Below are positions 10,856 to 21,760 of a DNA stretch of 64,000 nucleotides, one piece after another. Origin of the DNA: Tretioscincus oriximinensis (lineage: Eukaryota > Chordata > Lepidosauria > Squamata > Gymnophthalmidae); the NCBI GenBank assembly GCA_022410635.1, contig JAJVDF010000015.1, positions 3,316,936 to 3,380,935 of the forward strand, given 5' to 3'. The notes beneath the pieces were generated by a model. That model was given only the letters and a program-made list of their open reading frames with translations. It had not been told where the DNA came from and did not search any database. The translations under genes were made by a program, and so were the position numbers. The stretch's first letter is position 1, and the number at the start of each line of letters is the position of its first letter.

Positions 10856-11389
10856 GTGAATGACTAGCTCCAGTAACGGAAGCAACATTGTTCTAAAGCT
10901 GCTGTAGGACTCCGTGTACAAAGAAGAGCAATCACTTCCTTCGATCCACCTTTAGATTGAGAGCACATCGGTAGAACAATGAGATGCTCTTCTTCCATAC
11001 TAATTGATCCAGTGACAGATTAGTTCATGGAGAAGGGAAAACAGGTTGTCACTTTGCTGATGTGTTATCTCACTTTTGAAGGTAGATCAAAAGTANATTA
11101 CAGCTTAAGTGGACATAGGCTCTTAAATTCCTCAGGGTGATAAAAGATCATTGCTGTGNGTCAACTAGGGGAAAAACAGGCGTGACAGCTGTTTGATTCA
11201 GTCCTGGCCATATGCCGATCACACAGCCATACGTGGTCTGAGCTGAGTTCGCCCAGAAAACTGTGGCAACTAGAGTATCAAAATTTGTGTTAACTCTGCA
11301 CTTCCTATGGATTACTCTGACTTCTGATCAGCCAGAGTCATCTGTACGATCTGCCTGAGAGGTGTCCAGTCCTTGGAAGTCTTCTGACT
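10856..11389. other. No gene seen
   Basis: Anonymous sequence. The last 60 bp approach the CR1 3' end and may be diverged CR1. Confidence 0.5.
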
Positions 11390-11645
11390 CCTAACAAAGC
11401 CTCTGTTTGAAGACTTCTAGCAGAAAAGAACTCACCACCTCCTNTGGCAACCTGTTCCATTGTTTNTTAGTGTCAAGAAAGGTTTTTTTCTTATCTGTAA
11501 TCTAAATCTACTTTCTTGGAGTTTCATTCCATTGTTTCTAGTTCTTCCAAAATTGATCCCTCTGTTCTGTAACAGCCCTAAAGGTACTTGTACACAACTA
11601 TCAGGTCTCCTCTCAGTCTTCTTTTTTGCAGACTAAACAAAGAGA
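11390..11645 (-). mobile_element. CR1 LINE fragment (C-terminal RT)
   Basis: It closely parallels 41340-41600: 'gaagacttc..', 'actcaccacctcc', 'aatctaaatctact', 'tttcattccattgtttctag', 'tatcaggtctcctctcagtcttc'. The minus strand encodes QKRRLRGDLIVVYKYL. It is cut off by the SINE that starts at about 11650. Confidence 0.85.
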
Positions 11646-11649
11646 GAAC

Positions 11650-11905
11650 AAGTTTGGTGTAGTGGTTAGAGTATTGGACTCTTAACTGGTAGTCTCCCAG
11701 TTCAATTCCCCACTCCTCCAAGAAAGCCAGATGGGTGACCTTGGGCCAGTCACAGTTCTTTAGAACTCTCCCAGCCCCACCTACTTCACAGGGTGTCTGT
11801 TGTGGAGNAAGCAACAAAAGCTATGTGCACCACCCTTTGGTTGGCCACTCTAGAGACCTTCGGGTATAGGGTGGGATATAAGTACAAATAAATAAAATAA
11901 AAGAG
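11650..11905 (+). mobile_element. tRNA-headed SINE, family B with L2-like tail
   Basis: The head 'tggtgtagtggttagagtattgg' has A-box character and 'agttcaattcccc' resembles a B box. The body is 'gaccttgggccagtcacagttc...cacagggtgtctgttgtgg'. The 3' end is 'agagaccttcgggtatagggtgggatataag' plus (AATA)n, the L2-like tail, not the (TTC)n tail carried by the same body at 48222. It lies against a minus-strand CR1. Confidence 0.85.
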
Positions 11906-12463
11906 AATTACATTCAGATATCTATGATTCCCCAAAATGAACACTGGGCACAAGGGCATGGCACCCTCCAGCCCCTGACATGATCACATTCAGGAATCTC
12001 CCAGAAATGCACAATGGCAACTTATCCCACACTCTAACATATAGAAACACACCCAAAGCCTGGATCAAAGCTATGAGAATGTCAGATGCTGTGATTCAAT
12101 AGAACCCCTTTCAAACGAGCACAGGACCCCAGAACTTTAGCTTCACATTTCAAAGTGGATTATTGAGAAATTCAAAAGGATGGAAGAGAGATTTGTCACT
12201 CATCACTTCTGCAATATTTGTCACTATTATTATCTTGAGCTACAAGCAATAAATTGGTATGAATCAATTGGCATTACAATGCCAATCAAAAACACCTGAA
12301 AAATATTCCTCTGGCTTAGAGGAGATGAACTCCATGTGGACAAGGATTGCAGAATGAAATAAGGAGAAAAGAACCAGGAGCAGCATAATGTTGGGAAATG
12401 AATAGCAAACTGAAGGAAGATTTGAAATATTCTCAAAATACCTGTGACAAAAATGAGACTTAC
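11906..12463. other. No gene seen
   Basis: Anonymous sequence; nothing recognised. Confidence 0.5.
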
Positions 12464-12665
12464 CTTTGTGTCCAAGGGCAGGAGAAGGAGACAGAGGCCT
12501 TTACAATGCTGGTGCTTGAACCCCTATGGATGGAAAGACTGCAGCTAAACGCCAACTCCACCTGCTGCTCTCCCTCCTTAGGTTCACTTGTCTGCAAAGT
12601 CTCCGCTTCATCTGGAGCTCAGAGAAAAGGCAGTACCGGGAGGATGTTGATCCCCAGTTTCACAC
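12464..12665 (-). other. Possible exon on the minus strand (unproven)
   Basis: On the minus strand the segment is preceded by a pyrimidine-leaning 'ttggtttctcaattgtatnacag' and followed by 'caaag|gtaagt', a near-ideal splice donor. It is distinctly GC-richer than both flanks. No frame is open across all 202 bp; the longest ATG frame inside is 36 codons with no known domain. It could be an untranslated or lncRNA exon, or a chance match. Confidence 0.25.
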
Positions 12666-13254
12666 CTGTNATACAATTGAGAAACCAAGAGAGGTCCATT
12701 TAAACTCATTTAAACTTTAAAAGTAAACGTTTAAGCCAGACCACTATTAATGCAATGATCACTAGTAGTATTCATCATTTATAAAACTCATACCATATTA
12801 CCCTAACCCCCAATTCCAGCCCTTGTCCTAACAGAGCAGATCTGGCCTTTTCTAATAGGCCTATTTTCTTTTTTTTTTAAAGCATCCAATTATCATACCT
12901 ACACTAAACCATGCAGATGTTTGAATATGCAACTGTAAAGACACCTTACGTTGCTTCACTGCAGCCTACATTTGCTTTCATAACAAGTCACATGTGCCTT
13001 GACATGTGCCCATNGATTGGCAACTACTCTGCCTACCTTTCCATCTATGTGATTGGTAAATGGTTTCCATTTCATGATAGATTATATTTTCAGCCACTCA
13101 CTTGCTCTTATTTTCTCCATTTCATATTTCTAGAAATCCAGATCTTTGGAAATGAGGATATTAATGTACACATAATGACTTTTTGAAAAATAGCCCTTTT
13201 ATTTCTTAATGGAAGTTCTTTCAGCTTTCCTGTATTATTCCTTCTCACTTCAGG
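12666..13254. other. No gene seen
   Basis: AT-rich; contains a T run at about 12872. Open frames show no domain. Confidence 0.55.
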
Positions 13255-13326
13255 CTCATCTTGCCCAACCCTCTGCTTAATGCAAGATTCACTAAACCAT
13301 CTCAGCCAGCTGTCTGTCCAGACAGA
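13255..13326 (-). mobile_element. Short CR1 3' fragment
   Basis: 'cccaaccctctgcttaatgcaagattcactaaaccatctcag' followed by 'tgtctgtccagac' aligns with the CR1 3' end at 41293-41352. Confidence 0.7.
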
Positions 13327-13556
13327 TCATCACTGTCCACCTAAATTGTGATANCATGGGCATTCATAAGTCTCATGTTCTCTCAGATTCTTTTTCCACG
13401 TTATAGAAGTGGCACCTTTAATGTAGACGCAGCAAAAAATTCCATGAATAGAGGAATAAAACATACTAAAGATCATCAAATGACAACACTGACATAGGCT
13501 ACCCTGCAGGTGGAGTGCATTAAGAAAGGTCCTGTGGTAGAAGAGTTCATCTTGAA

Positions 13557-13883
13557 CAGGATTGGGGAACCTAAGGCNCGGGGGATAGATTTGACCCACT
13601 GAACCATTTGGTCAACCTGCAGCATGCTTCTCAAGGAATCCTTAGGCTTCCCTGACTTTGGTAAAACATGAACAAAAGAGGAGGGAGGCAAAGGGGGAGG
13701 GACGAGGCAAGGGGTTGGGGGGCCTGGGTGGGGAAACAGCATGAGCAGAGAAAGGGTGTGTGGCCTACAGATGTGTGGCCTAGATGGGCGGGGACATGGC
13801 CTGAGGCTGGGAAGGNGGTATGGCCCTCAAGTATTGTTACAAATATTCAAATGGTCCCTGGCAGAAAAGGTTCTCCAACACTG
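13557..13883. mobile_element. Non-autonomous hAT-type element (CAGgnttGGgGAACC ends)
   Basis: The left end caggattggggaacc and the reverse complement of the right end, cagtgttggagaacc, form 15-bp TIRs with three mismatches. The right end continues inward as 'ttttctgccagggaccatttgaatatttgtaacaa' on the minus strand, which resembles the ends of hAT elements widespread in amniotes. Length is 327 bp, the interior is GA- and G-rich and there is no transposase. Flanks tcttgaa / aattgaag are only partly alike, so the duplication is decayed. Confidence 0.75.
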
Positions 13884-14570
13884 AATTGAAGCCTTGTCAC
13901 TGCTCCTACCTATAATATTGACAACCAGGAGATATCAAAATGACCTTGTATTCAACCACTGTACAGGCCACAGATAGCAAGAAGATCTCCCTGAGCAGTT
14001 TTCAAATGCACAGGGAATAATGTTTTTAAAAACTGCTGCTTTGACCTAACTTGAGATTGACCTAAAAGTGAGATTGAAGGTGTAGACTTGAAAGTTTTTC
14101 TGTCAAAGACAACGGAGAATCACCGGAAGAAAAGAGCAGTCCCCTTGGACAGGAGGAAATCATTAGATTCTCTGAATGTCACCCCTTTTCTGGTTAGATT
14201 TTAGCATTCTCCTAGCATGTTTGCTGGTCTGATATGTCTTTGCATGTATATGAGTGATGCCCAAAGGGAATAGACCCCTCTGACAGAAGTGATTTCAGCT
14301 CAGAAAGTGTTTATATCAGCTCTAGATGGTTTGGAGTTTGGTCTGCAGTGAAAGACTCCATCCAAATCTGCCCCTTTTATACACATAGCCAGCCAATCAC
14401 AGCAGACTGGTTTTCCCACTTAAAACATCATGCAGCTATTTACATTTTCCCCACCAAACACCCAGGTCCACTGCCTGGGACTTCTTTAGGTTCAAATATA
14501 CTACAACGGTATTGGTTGTAGTATTAGTATTGCCTCAGGTAAGTATCATCATCAATCATCATCAACAATA
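13884..14570. other. No gene seen
   Basis: Anonymous. A (CATCAT)-type run lies at 14545-14565. Confidence 0.5.
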
Positions 14571-15085
14571 ATGTTTATTTATAATGCCCTTTTTTCCAAA
14601 GGGCCTCANAAAATAAGGCATATACAATCAATAAAACATACAACAACTTCCCATAATATATACATCTCTACTAATGTCAGGACACTCCAGCGCCGGCCGA
14701 TGAGCTCTCCGCAAAGAGTTCAGACGGCGCACTTTAAGGTAATTCGGCTCTCTTTCCACATGGGAGTCACCATGTTAGGGAATTCTGCCCTCTGCTTCAC
14801 TAACATGGCACTGCCGATGCCGTCCACTGTGCCAGTTGGCTGCTGGGACAGTGGGCGGCACTGGTAGTGGAGCAGATGGCAGAGTCCCCTAACATGGGAA
14901 CTCCCATGCAGAAAGGGANCCGAATTACCTTAAAAGCAGCAAGTCAGCGAACCCTCTGCGGAGCGCTCAGCGGATGCCGCCAATGCAAAGATGTAACAAA
15001 CCAGCAAATACATTAGAAAAACATCCATTCCAAATGCTAGCGCTACCTCAGAGAGGCCCGGCTTTTATCTTGCTGGTTCTCTGTT
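14571..15085 (-). mobile_element. Diverged LINE/SINE 3'-end-like sequence split by a palindrome
   Basis: 'gtttatttataatgcccttttttccaaagggcctcan' then 'caatcaataaaacatacaac' before 14660, and 'aacaaaccagcaaatacattag...cctcagagagg' after 14995, look like a tail region of the (ATTT)n type interrupted by the palindrome. Assignment is tentative. Confidence 0.35.
14661..14995. mobile_element. GC-rich foldback (near-palindromic) element
   Basis: The left half reads tacatct...gagctctccgc...aaggtaattcggctctctttcc...catgggagtc...catgttaggg...ctctgc. The reverse complement of the right half reads the same blocks in the same order with about 15-20% mismatches and small indels. The stem is about 150 bp per arm, centred near 14835. 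GC content far exceeds the flanks. No open frame of note. No clean target duplication seen. Confidence 0.8.
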
Positions 15086-16571
15086 AATAATTCTGGATTT
15101 GGTTGTTCCAGAATAGTTTTAACAGCCAGAGTCAGTATTTAATTGGATAACATAAAAAACGTACCAATGGCAGCAATAATGCAGGTGCATAATCCTTTTT
15201 CCATATATCTATCATAGCCACATGGTCCATTCACACCCCATTTACGATTTCTCATTTCCTGAATTAACAACATTGTACATTTGTGGTGGTACTGATTAAT
15301 GTGGGTCACCACTATTGCAGACCCTGGGGCTCTTAGTACAAATCTGATCTGGACATGATGTGGTACAGTCTTTTATTCCAGATTACCAGCTAAGTGCAAA
15401 AGGGGTCTCAGGACTTCCATTAACATTGCACTTATGTGCAAACTAGTTGAATAACCATGTTGCCTGAGCTTAATGCATAGGGAGTCAAGTTTATTCCCCC
15501 CTTCATGTTCTTTCTTCCTGTGTTGTTCCTTCCCTGTTCCTGTTGCTGACCCTGGCTTTAGAAAATTGATGACATCACTCCAGGCACTAGAATTCTATCC
15601 AGATATTGTCCAATCCCAGAGCCTTCAGGGACTATTGTGACTCTGGGAAATATATAGAGGGAGATGGAAGTTTTCTGGTATTTAATGGTCCAGTATACAA
15701 GGCTGTGCAGGTTCACTCTTATTTAGTTTGCCCTTGGTTATGAATGAAAAAGAAAGCAGCTGTTCACTGACCTATCATTCTGATTCTTATGTTTCTTTCA
15801 TTCAAATGCCTTTACTAATTCTTCGCCCAGCAACAGCCACCCTTTCTGTACATTAAACAGACTTCCTTTTGGCTAAGGCAGACCTAATTAAACTCATTCT
15901 ACATAGTGCCCATAATTGAGTTGGATACAGGAAGAAAACTGACTTTACTGATAATAGAGTAACCAGTTAAAATTTTATGGGTGCTCCTGGCAATGTGAAA
16001 CATTCAGTAGCGGATCCCACAAACATTTGCATGCACTTGGCCTCCTTCCAAGAACAGGATATATGTGTGTGGGGATAAATCTAGAATAAATTGTGAGGAT
16101 TTTATTGCCAGAATGGACTGCTACTGGAAGAGGAGAGAAGAAAAACTATCATAAATTGCCCTTGCAGAAGCGATAAAAGTACAAAACTACCAAAGGTCTA
16201 ACAAGTGTGGACAATCACTGGCAGCATAAGTATTAATATCTCATAATGATTTTTTAAAAATATCATAAGCTTAGGTGTCACTAAAATGTACACAAAGATC
16301 ATTCTGCAATTTGGGTATTTGTTGCAAAACTGTATAGTGTTTCTTGCCAACTGATCCAGGCTTGTGTATGCATATTTAGCCTCAAATAAATGTTCTAAGA
16401 TTTACATCCCTCATGCAGCTAAGACATAATATCAGTAGAACTTAGCACACTCAGTTTTACATATAGCGACAAAATGGGGCTACATGGCAGAATTCGAATT
16501 CCATGAAAAATAACTTTATCTGATGTGCCATATTCATGTCATCTGATCACGTTACAACCTTTGACCATATG
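15086..16571. other. No gene seen
   Basis: About 1.5 kb of anonymous AT-rich DNA; no recognised repeat. Confidence 0.55.
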
Positions 16572-16800
16572 GAATTTATTTATTTATTATACTTATACCC
16601 CACCTTATATCCGAATGTCTCAGGGAAGCCAACGATAAAAACAGAAATACAAAATAGACATATAAACAGTATCTGAAGGTGGGAATTAACAGCATTTCTC
16701 CAACCAAAGGCCAGGTTAAAGAGGTGCGTTTCCAAGGATCTTCTCAAAGAATACAGTGATGGTGACTGACGCACCATGAGGGGGAGACTATTCTATAGAC
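16572..16800 (-). mobile_element. L2-like LINE 3' end with C-terminal coding remnant
   Basis: The (TTTA)n tail and 'ttataccccaccttatatccgaatgtctcag' are followed, on the minus strand, by a frame with YSLRRSLETHLFNLAFGW, resembling the 'FKxxLKTHLF' end of L2-type proteins. Stops follow soon after. Confidence 0.7.
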
Positions 16801-17514
16801 TGGGAATTAAAATAATCAGATTATAAACTGCTGAGAAACATAACTTTGCCTCGAATGTGCCCTAAAACGTTCAATAGCTGAATTTTTTTTTTGCACTAAT
16901 AATTCTAACTATTACTTCTTTGAAGATTCTTATTCACTTAGGGAACATCATTACTGACAAAAAAATGAATTCGGAGATGCAAACAATTGGCAGCAAGGAG
17001 ATTATAAGGAAAGATTACATCCCAGCAAGTAAAAAACCCAACCAAAATACCTTCAGAAAACANCAAGGTGGAAAAGTAAGACCCCGTGTATGGAAATGGA
17101 TTCAATAACACAAATAAATGCATAATAATAGAATAACAATGTTGTTAAAGATAAGGCTCAGGGTTTTTTTGCTTCATTTATGATACTTGCCCCCAATTGT
17201 CATCCAATTTATTTGCTGTTACTATGCATTCAAAATAGAAAACTGGAAAGACAANAACAAGTATTGTAAAAAAGCTGCGTAATATCGAAAAATTATTTTA
17301 ATAGAGTCAAAAGAGAACCGTAAAACCTCAGACACTTTCTATAGTGTTGTTGAATGACAGCAAACGAGCACTGAATAATTTGCATGAAGGAGGAAAGTTT
17401 TCCAATTGAAAAACTCCCTCTGACTTATCTCAGTCCATTACATACCACCAAACAGAAGAGAAACCCAACTGAATTGGACCACCAAAAATTGAATAAAAGT
17501 TATCAATATAGGAA
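16801..17514. other. No gene seen
   Basis: AT-rich anonymous sequence. Confidence 0.55.
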
Positions 17515-17712
17515 AAAAAGACCTTCACCTATCCTTGACTCCCTACAGGTGGCATTTCAGGAGCACTTCCTGTTGTTTCATCCCAGAGACAGTATCAAGA
17601 GATCCATTTTAGTAGCTATTGATACACTTGGTTTCCATGAATTTGTCTATTCCTATCTTAAAGGTGTCTGGGCTGCTAGCTACCACATCTACTTCTGGAA
17701 GTAAATTTCTTA
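17515..17712 (-). mobile_element. CR1 3' fragment
   Basis: 'cttcacctatccttgactccctac', 'gcatttcaggagcacttcctgttg', 'ctgctagctaccac', 'ttctggaagtaaattt' follow the same order as in the CR1 3' ends at 7867, 20692 and 59772, on the minus strand. Confidence 0.85.
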
Positions 17713-17939
17713 GGACTTTCTAGACGGAACACTGGTGAAAACTGGTTAATTTTGAAGAGCAGCTTAATTCCCAAAATTATCTCAACGTTTTCTCCAGACA
17801 GATATGACCTTTCATGAGAAAGAAAAATGTTGTTATAGCCAATTCCTAGTTGACAACATAGGACCACTATGCAGTCATTGTCTGCTTCCCAAAACAAGTG
17901 GGAAAACATTTCCCAAAACATCTGCCCATGATGTCTGGG

Positions 17940-18092
17940 GTGACTAGAGTTTAGTGGTAGGCCAAACTCTCTGGAAAGCAGAGAGTTCCAAGTTTAATCC
18001 CCACTTATTTTGGGAAGCAGACAAGGAGTTTTCTTGGCAGAGATACATAGTAGTAAGTGGTTTGCTATTTCCTGTTTCTGGAGCAAGGTTGG
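17940..18092 (+). mobile_element. Sauria-type SINE / BovB-tailed element
   Basis: A tRNA-like B box (gagttccaagtttaatcc) is followed by 'ggagttttcttggcagagatacatagtagtaagtggtttgctatttcc', which matches the BovB-derived 3' part known from Sauria SINEs and BovB LINEs. A 12-G run follows at 18091-18102. Confidence 0.6.
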
Positions 18093-18302
18093 GGGGGGGG
18101 GGAACCCCGATAATCTCTGCTACCTAAAAGCTACTACTATTCCAAATGAGAAGCAGAATGCTTGGCCCTAATAAGAAAAGGCAATGCAAGGTCCTTCTAA
18201 AAGAGTAAGACAGGATGTCTCTGTGAAAGGAATGGATCATATCTTCCATGTGTTTGTGTAAGAATGACACACAATTGCTATAAAAGCACAATGGCTATAA
18301 AA

Positions 18303-18680
18303 ACAGGCACGAATGGCTCAGTCGCTTAAGAAACGGTCTCTCATTTGGGAGATTGGATTTCAAAGCCCTGTGTTGGACGTGGGTGAGCACCTTCCACTAG
18401 CCTGTAGCTCCAGCCAAACCAGCTATGTGAAAGCATGAACTGCAAGAAATTGCAACTGACCGCAAGTAGATACATGGAAACCACCACAACATGGTGGGGA
18501 AGATAGAATGTCAGCCTTCGGGCAAAAATACCCTTGTAAGCTGCTTTGAGTCCCTTTGAAAGGTGAGAAAAGTGGGGTATAAGAACCCAGTTCTTCTTCC
18601 TTCTTCTTTTTCCTTCTTCTTCCTTTTTTTCCTCCCTTCTTCTTCTTCCTTCTTCTTCCTCTTCCTCTTCTTCTTCAACA
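18303..18680 (+). mobile_element. tRNA-headed SINE, family A, with expanded pyrimidine tail
   Basis: The head 'gcacgaatggctcagtcgcttaag', the B-box-like 'ggatttcaaagccc', the full body, and the tail 'gtaagctgctttgagtccc...gtggggtataagaacc' are followed by about 80 bp of (TTC/CTTCC)n. The 129-codon minus-strand frame here is the SINE read backwards. Confidence 0.9.
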
Positions 18681-19332
18681 ACATGGCCCTGGCTGTCCAT
18701 TGAGCAATTTTGGTGCTTCAAATACCACAAGCTGTAAGTGATTGGATGCTAGAAGGTTCCAACACAACCATCTGGAAATTAAAANAATTCAAAAGGTTGC
18801 AACCTACAAGTGCAGTTATCCATCAGCTTTGCAGACCATGAGCCTACCTGCTCATCACTGCAGGCAGGAGAGAATTTATAACTAGATAGGAGAACAAATA
18901 TGAACAGCTGCAGCTACTATTTTTTAGGAAATCCAATAAAACTGTTTGGCAGGAGATTCGGAGCAAATTAAAGCCCATACTTTTTTCAGCATGCATTATT
19001 TATGACTGATAGATTAGTTTCTGAGCGGTTTAGACAAACTCATGAAAGTTAAGTGGGTATTTGTTACAGAATAGTAAGTTCTATGGGTCTTTTGATTACT
19101 TGCCATCAGTCTATCTTTGGTGGTTGGTCTTAGTATAATTGTCTTCTTTGTTGTTAGGCATTCCAACTGTTTCTATGTGCAGCTCTTGCAGCAATTGGGT
19201 TAGATGACGTGGAAGGTTATAAGATTCCTAAGCCAATCTCAGCTTGCTACAGTCACCAGTCTATCAAATCTATAGAAACTTCAGCCAGCACAACAAAAGC
19301 TAGAAGGCTAATTTTCATATCTGGAGGAATAA
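18681..19332. other. No gene seen
   Basis: Anonymous sequence. Confidence 0.5.
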
Positions 19333-19438
19333 TTGTGTTAGTTCAGAAAGTTCAGCAAGGGGGCTTATTATCAACAAAAGCTCATGCCAGCAACCTTTCT
19401 CTTGTTAGTCTCCAAGTACTACAAGCCCCCTTACTGGA
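19333..19438. mobile_element. Palindromic amniote-type MITE, internally shortened
   Basis: Left arm 'gtgttagttcagaaagttcagcaaggggg', then 'caacaaaagctcatgccagcaacc', 'ctcttgttagtctccaagtactac' and right arm 'aagcccccttactgga'. The centre, present at 36393-36592, is absent. Confidence 0.65.
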
Positions 19439-19726
19439 ATGATTTTCATATTGTGAGATGTTCTTGTGTGTTTCTACAAACAGGATGCTAGTTAATAAAA
19501 GTTATGACACAAAACTGCTCTGTTTGATGACAGTTTAAGTCACTGAGAGATGTTCTATGCCATAGAAACAGAGGTGTGGGTATTTTTCTTTCTTTCTCCA
19601 TGCTCTCCTACTAAATGAGACTAGGAAAGTCACAACCAGAGACTGGGTATTCTCATTAGTGACACCACATTCATGGTGTCTACTCTTGGAGGTTCTACTC
19701 TTAACTTCTTTTAGATATCAGGAGGC

Positions 19727-19926
19727 TAGGCTGACAAGATGACCCCTTTTTTGGGGGGTGAAAACTTGGTTTTGGGGTGCCTCCCAGTTTTTGCTGAGNA
19801 AAAAAAAANTAAAAAATCGAAAAAAAACCTTTTTTGAAAAACAAATTCCTCAGCAAAAACTGGGAGGCATCCCAAAACCGGGTTTCCACACACACCCCTC
19901 CAAAAAGGGGTAATCTAGTCAGTCTA
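19727..19926. mobile_element. Foldback element, taggctgac family (tandem copy 1)
   Basis: It begins taggctgacaagatgaccccttt and ends as its reverse complement, aaaaggggtaatctagtcagtcta. Inner arms 'ggtgcctcccagtttttgctgag' and 'ctcagcaaaaactgggaggcatccc' pair almost perfectly. Two N positions lie near the loop. Length 200 bp, no coding capacity. Confidence 0.85.
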
Positions 19927-19930
19927 TCAA

Positions 19931-20108
19931 TAGGCTGGCCTGATGACCCCTTTGTGGGTGGGGGTGAAAATCCAGTTTTGGGGTGCCTCCTGGTTTTTGC
20001 TGAGGAAAAAAAAATCTTTTTTTGAAAACAAAATTTCCTCAGCAAAAACCGGGAGGCACCCAAAACCGGGTTTCCACCCCCACCAAAAGGGATCATCTGG
20101 TCAGCCTA
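19931..20108. mobile_element. Foldback element, taggctgac family (tandem copy 2)
   Basis: It begins taggctggcctgatgacccc four bases after copy 1 ends, and finishes gggatcatctggtcagccta. Arms 'gcctcctggtttttgctgagga' and 'tcctcagcaaaaaccgggaggc' pair around an A/T loop. Length 178 bp. Ends match 4032-4365 and 25421-26104, so it belongs to that group. Confidence 0.85.
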
Positions 20109-20691
20109 AGTGAAGAGCCAGTTCCTCTGCTTGTCATATTTTTAAAACTGTAAGAAACGACCTCACCCCACCCCCAGATTCTGAGGTGATTCTGAGCATG
20201 AGGAAAATGGTGATGAAGGTTCTTTTGTTTTTAAGATGTCATAGTTCATTTTTATGGAAAACCGCTGGACATTTCTTTTTAAGACAGATGACAAATAGAT
20301 TTAAAATAGTATCCATAGGCAGTCACCAGATGNGCCATCCGTGCCATCCAGCACTAAAAAGATCATACAAGTAGGAGTCCATTTTCCATTTCTGCCATTT
20401 GCTTACTGCACATTTGTTGAAAAGAGACAAGCTGAAGTAACCCTGACAGTGACAATAAGAAGGGCTAAATTTGCCTTTGCATCTTGGCAAGTGTGCAATG
20501 ATCCTAAAGGGAGCAATGGAGCACCTTTTTGTGGCCTATGCCACACAGGCTGTCAACCTGATATATAAACAGTGTATCCTATCAGTCCTTCACAATGAGG
20601 AAGGCGTAAACGATAAAAAGAGGGTGGAGACTGTACAGGGGTAGCTTTCTGTGATGGCAAATGATTCTTCTTGCAGTGGTATTTGACTGAT
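20109..20691. other. No gene seen
   Basis: Anonymous sequence; short open frames only. Confidence 0.5.
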
Positions 20692-21085
20692 AAGAACATA
20701 AGAACATAAGAAGAGCCATACTGGATCAGGCCACAGCCCATCTAGTCCAGCATTCTGTGTCACACAGAGGCCCACCAGATGCACCTGGGCAGCCTGAACA
20801 GAGGAAAGCAAAATATGCACCTGTTCATGACTCCCTGCAAATGGTATTTCAGGAGTCCTGCCTGTTGCTCCATCCCAGAGGCAACATCCAGACATCCATC
20901 CTAGTATCCATTTATACCTTTAGTGTCCATAAACCTGTCTAGTCCTGTCTTGAAACTATCCAAGCTGTTAGCTACCACTACCTCTTCAGGAAGTAAATTC
21001 CACAGGCCGATGACCCTCTGGGTGAAAAAATACTTTCCTTTGTCTGTTCTCACTTTTCTACCCAACAGTTTTAAGGAGGGCCCTA
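20692..21085 (-). mobile_element. CR1 LINE 3' end
   Basis: Starts with three copies of the terminal repeat (aagaacat) and 'agagccatactggatcaggcc', followed by the usual 3' region. The minus strand encodes VIGLWNLLPEEVVVANSLD, the last conserved block of CR1 ORF2. Confidence 0.92.
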
Positions 21086-21274
21086 TTATCAAACACTGCA
21101 ATGGAAACATTTTTGTGAGCCTGCCATTGCTTCTCATGGTAGAAACTCTGAAGACAGGAAACCTTCATTTCCTCTCTCAGTGTTTTCACCTGAAGCTGAT
21201 TAAAGAACACAAAAAGTTGCTACGGAAGCGAAATATTTTCCTGTATTAAGCAAAACAGAGATAGCAACAAGGTA

Positions 21275-21760
21275 AGGCCCTATTTGCATAGGCTGAGTAA
21301 TCCATTTTAAGGGGCTCACCGTTCCACATTGTCTGCATGGGAATAGCACTAAGCTGTATCAAATGTGTAGCAACAATTGATTACTGAAATGGATTACTGG
21401 TAGACCAGATAAATCTGCTCTATATATGTTGTAACAAGGCTAAAAACACATTAGGAACAAACAACGTGTTTACATGTAGAACAGATATGTGAAGTGAAGC
21501 AGAAATTACTCTGCAGTGGATTGCATCCGGAGTGCCTTCCAAGGTGTCTTCAGAAGGAGTTTTAGCATTGTCCTTGAAGACAGTGCTGAATATCAAAGCT
21601 GCTTTTGGAGAGGGTTTCAGAGCTATCCTCAAATGTTACATGTTTGGCAATTTGCAATGCTAGCACACATTGTTCCACTTCCAACGTGAATCAACCTGCT
21701 TAAGGCACACATGTATGGCTGCAGTTAATTCACCTCAAACTAAATCACATTAACGAAAGT
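21275..21760. repeat. Unnamed interspersed repeat X, copy 1
   Basis: It shares ordered blocks with 31300-31740: 'tccattttaaggggctcac..ttccacattgtctgcatgggaatag', 'tgctctatatatgttgtaac' region, 'acattgttccacttccaacgtg' and 'acctgcttaaggcacacatgtatggctgcag'. No coding frame. I do not recognise the family. Confidence 0.65.
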
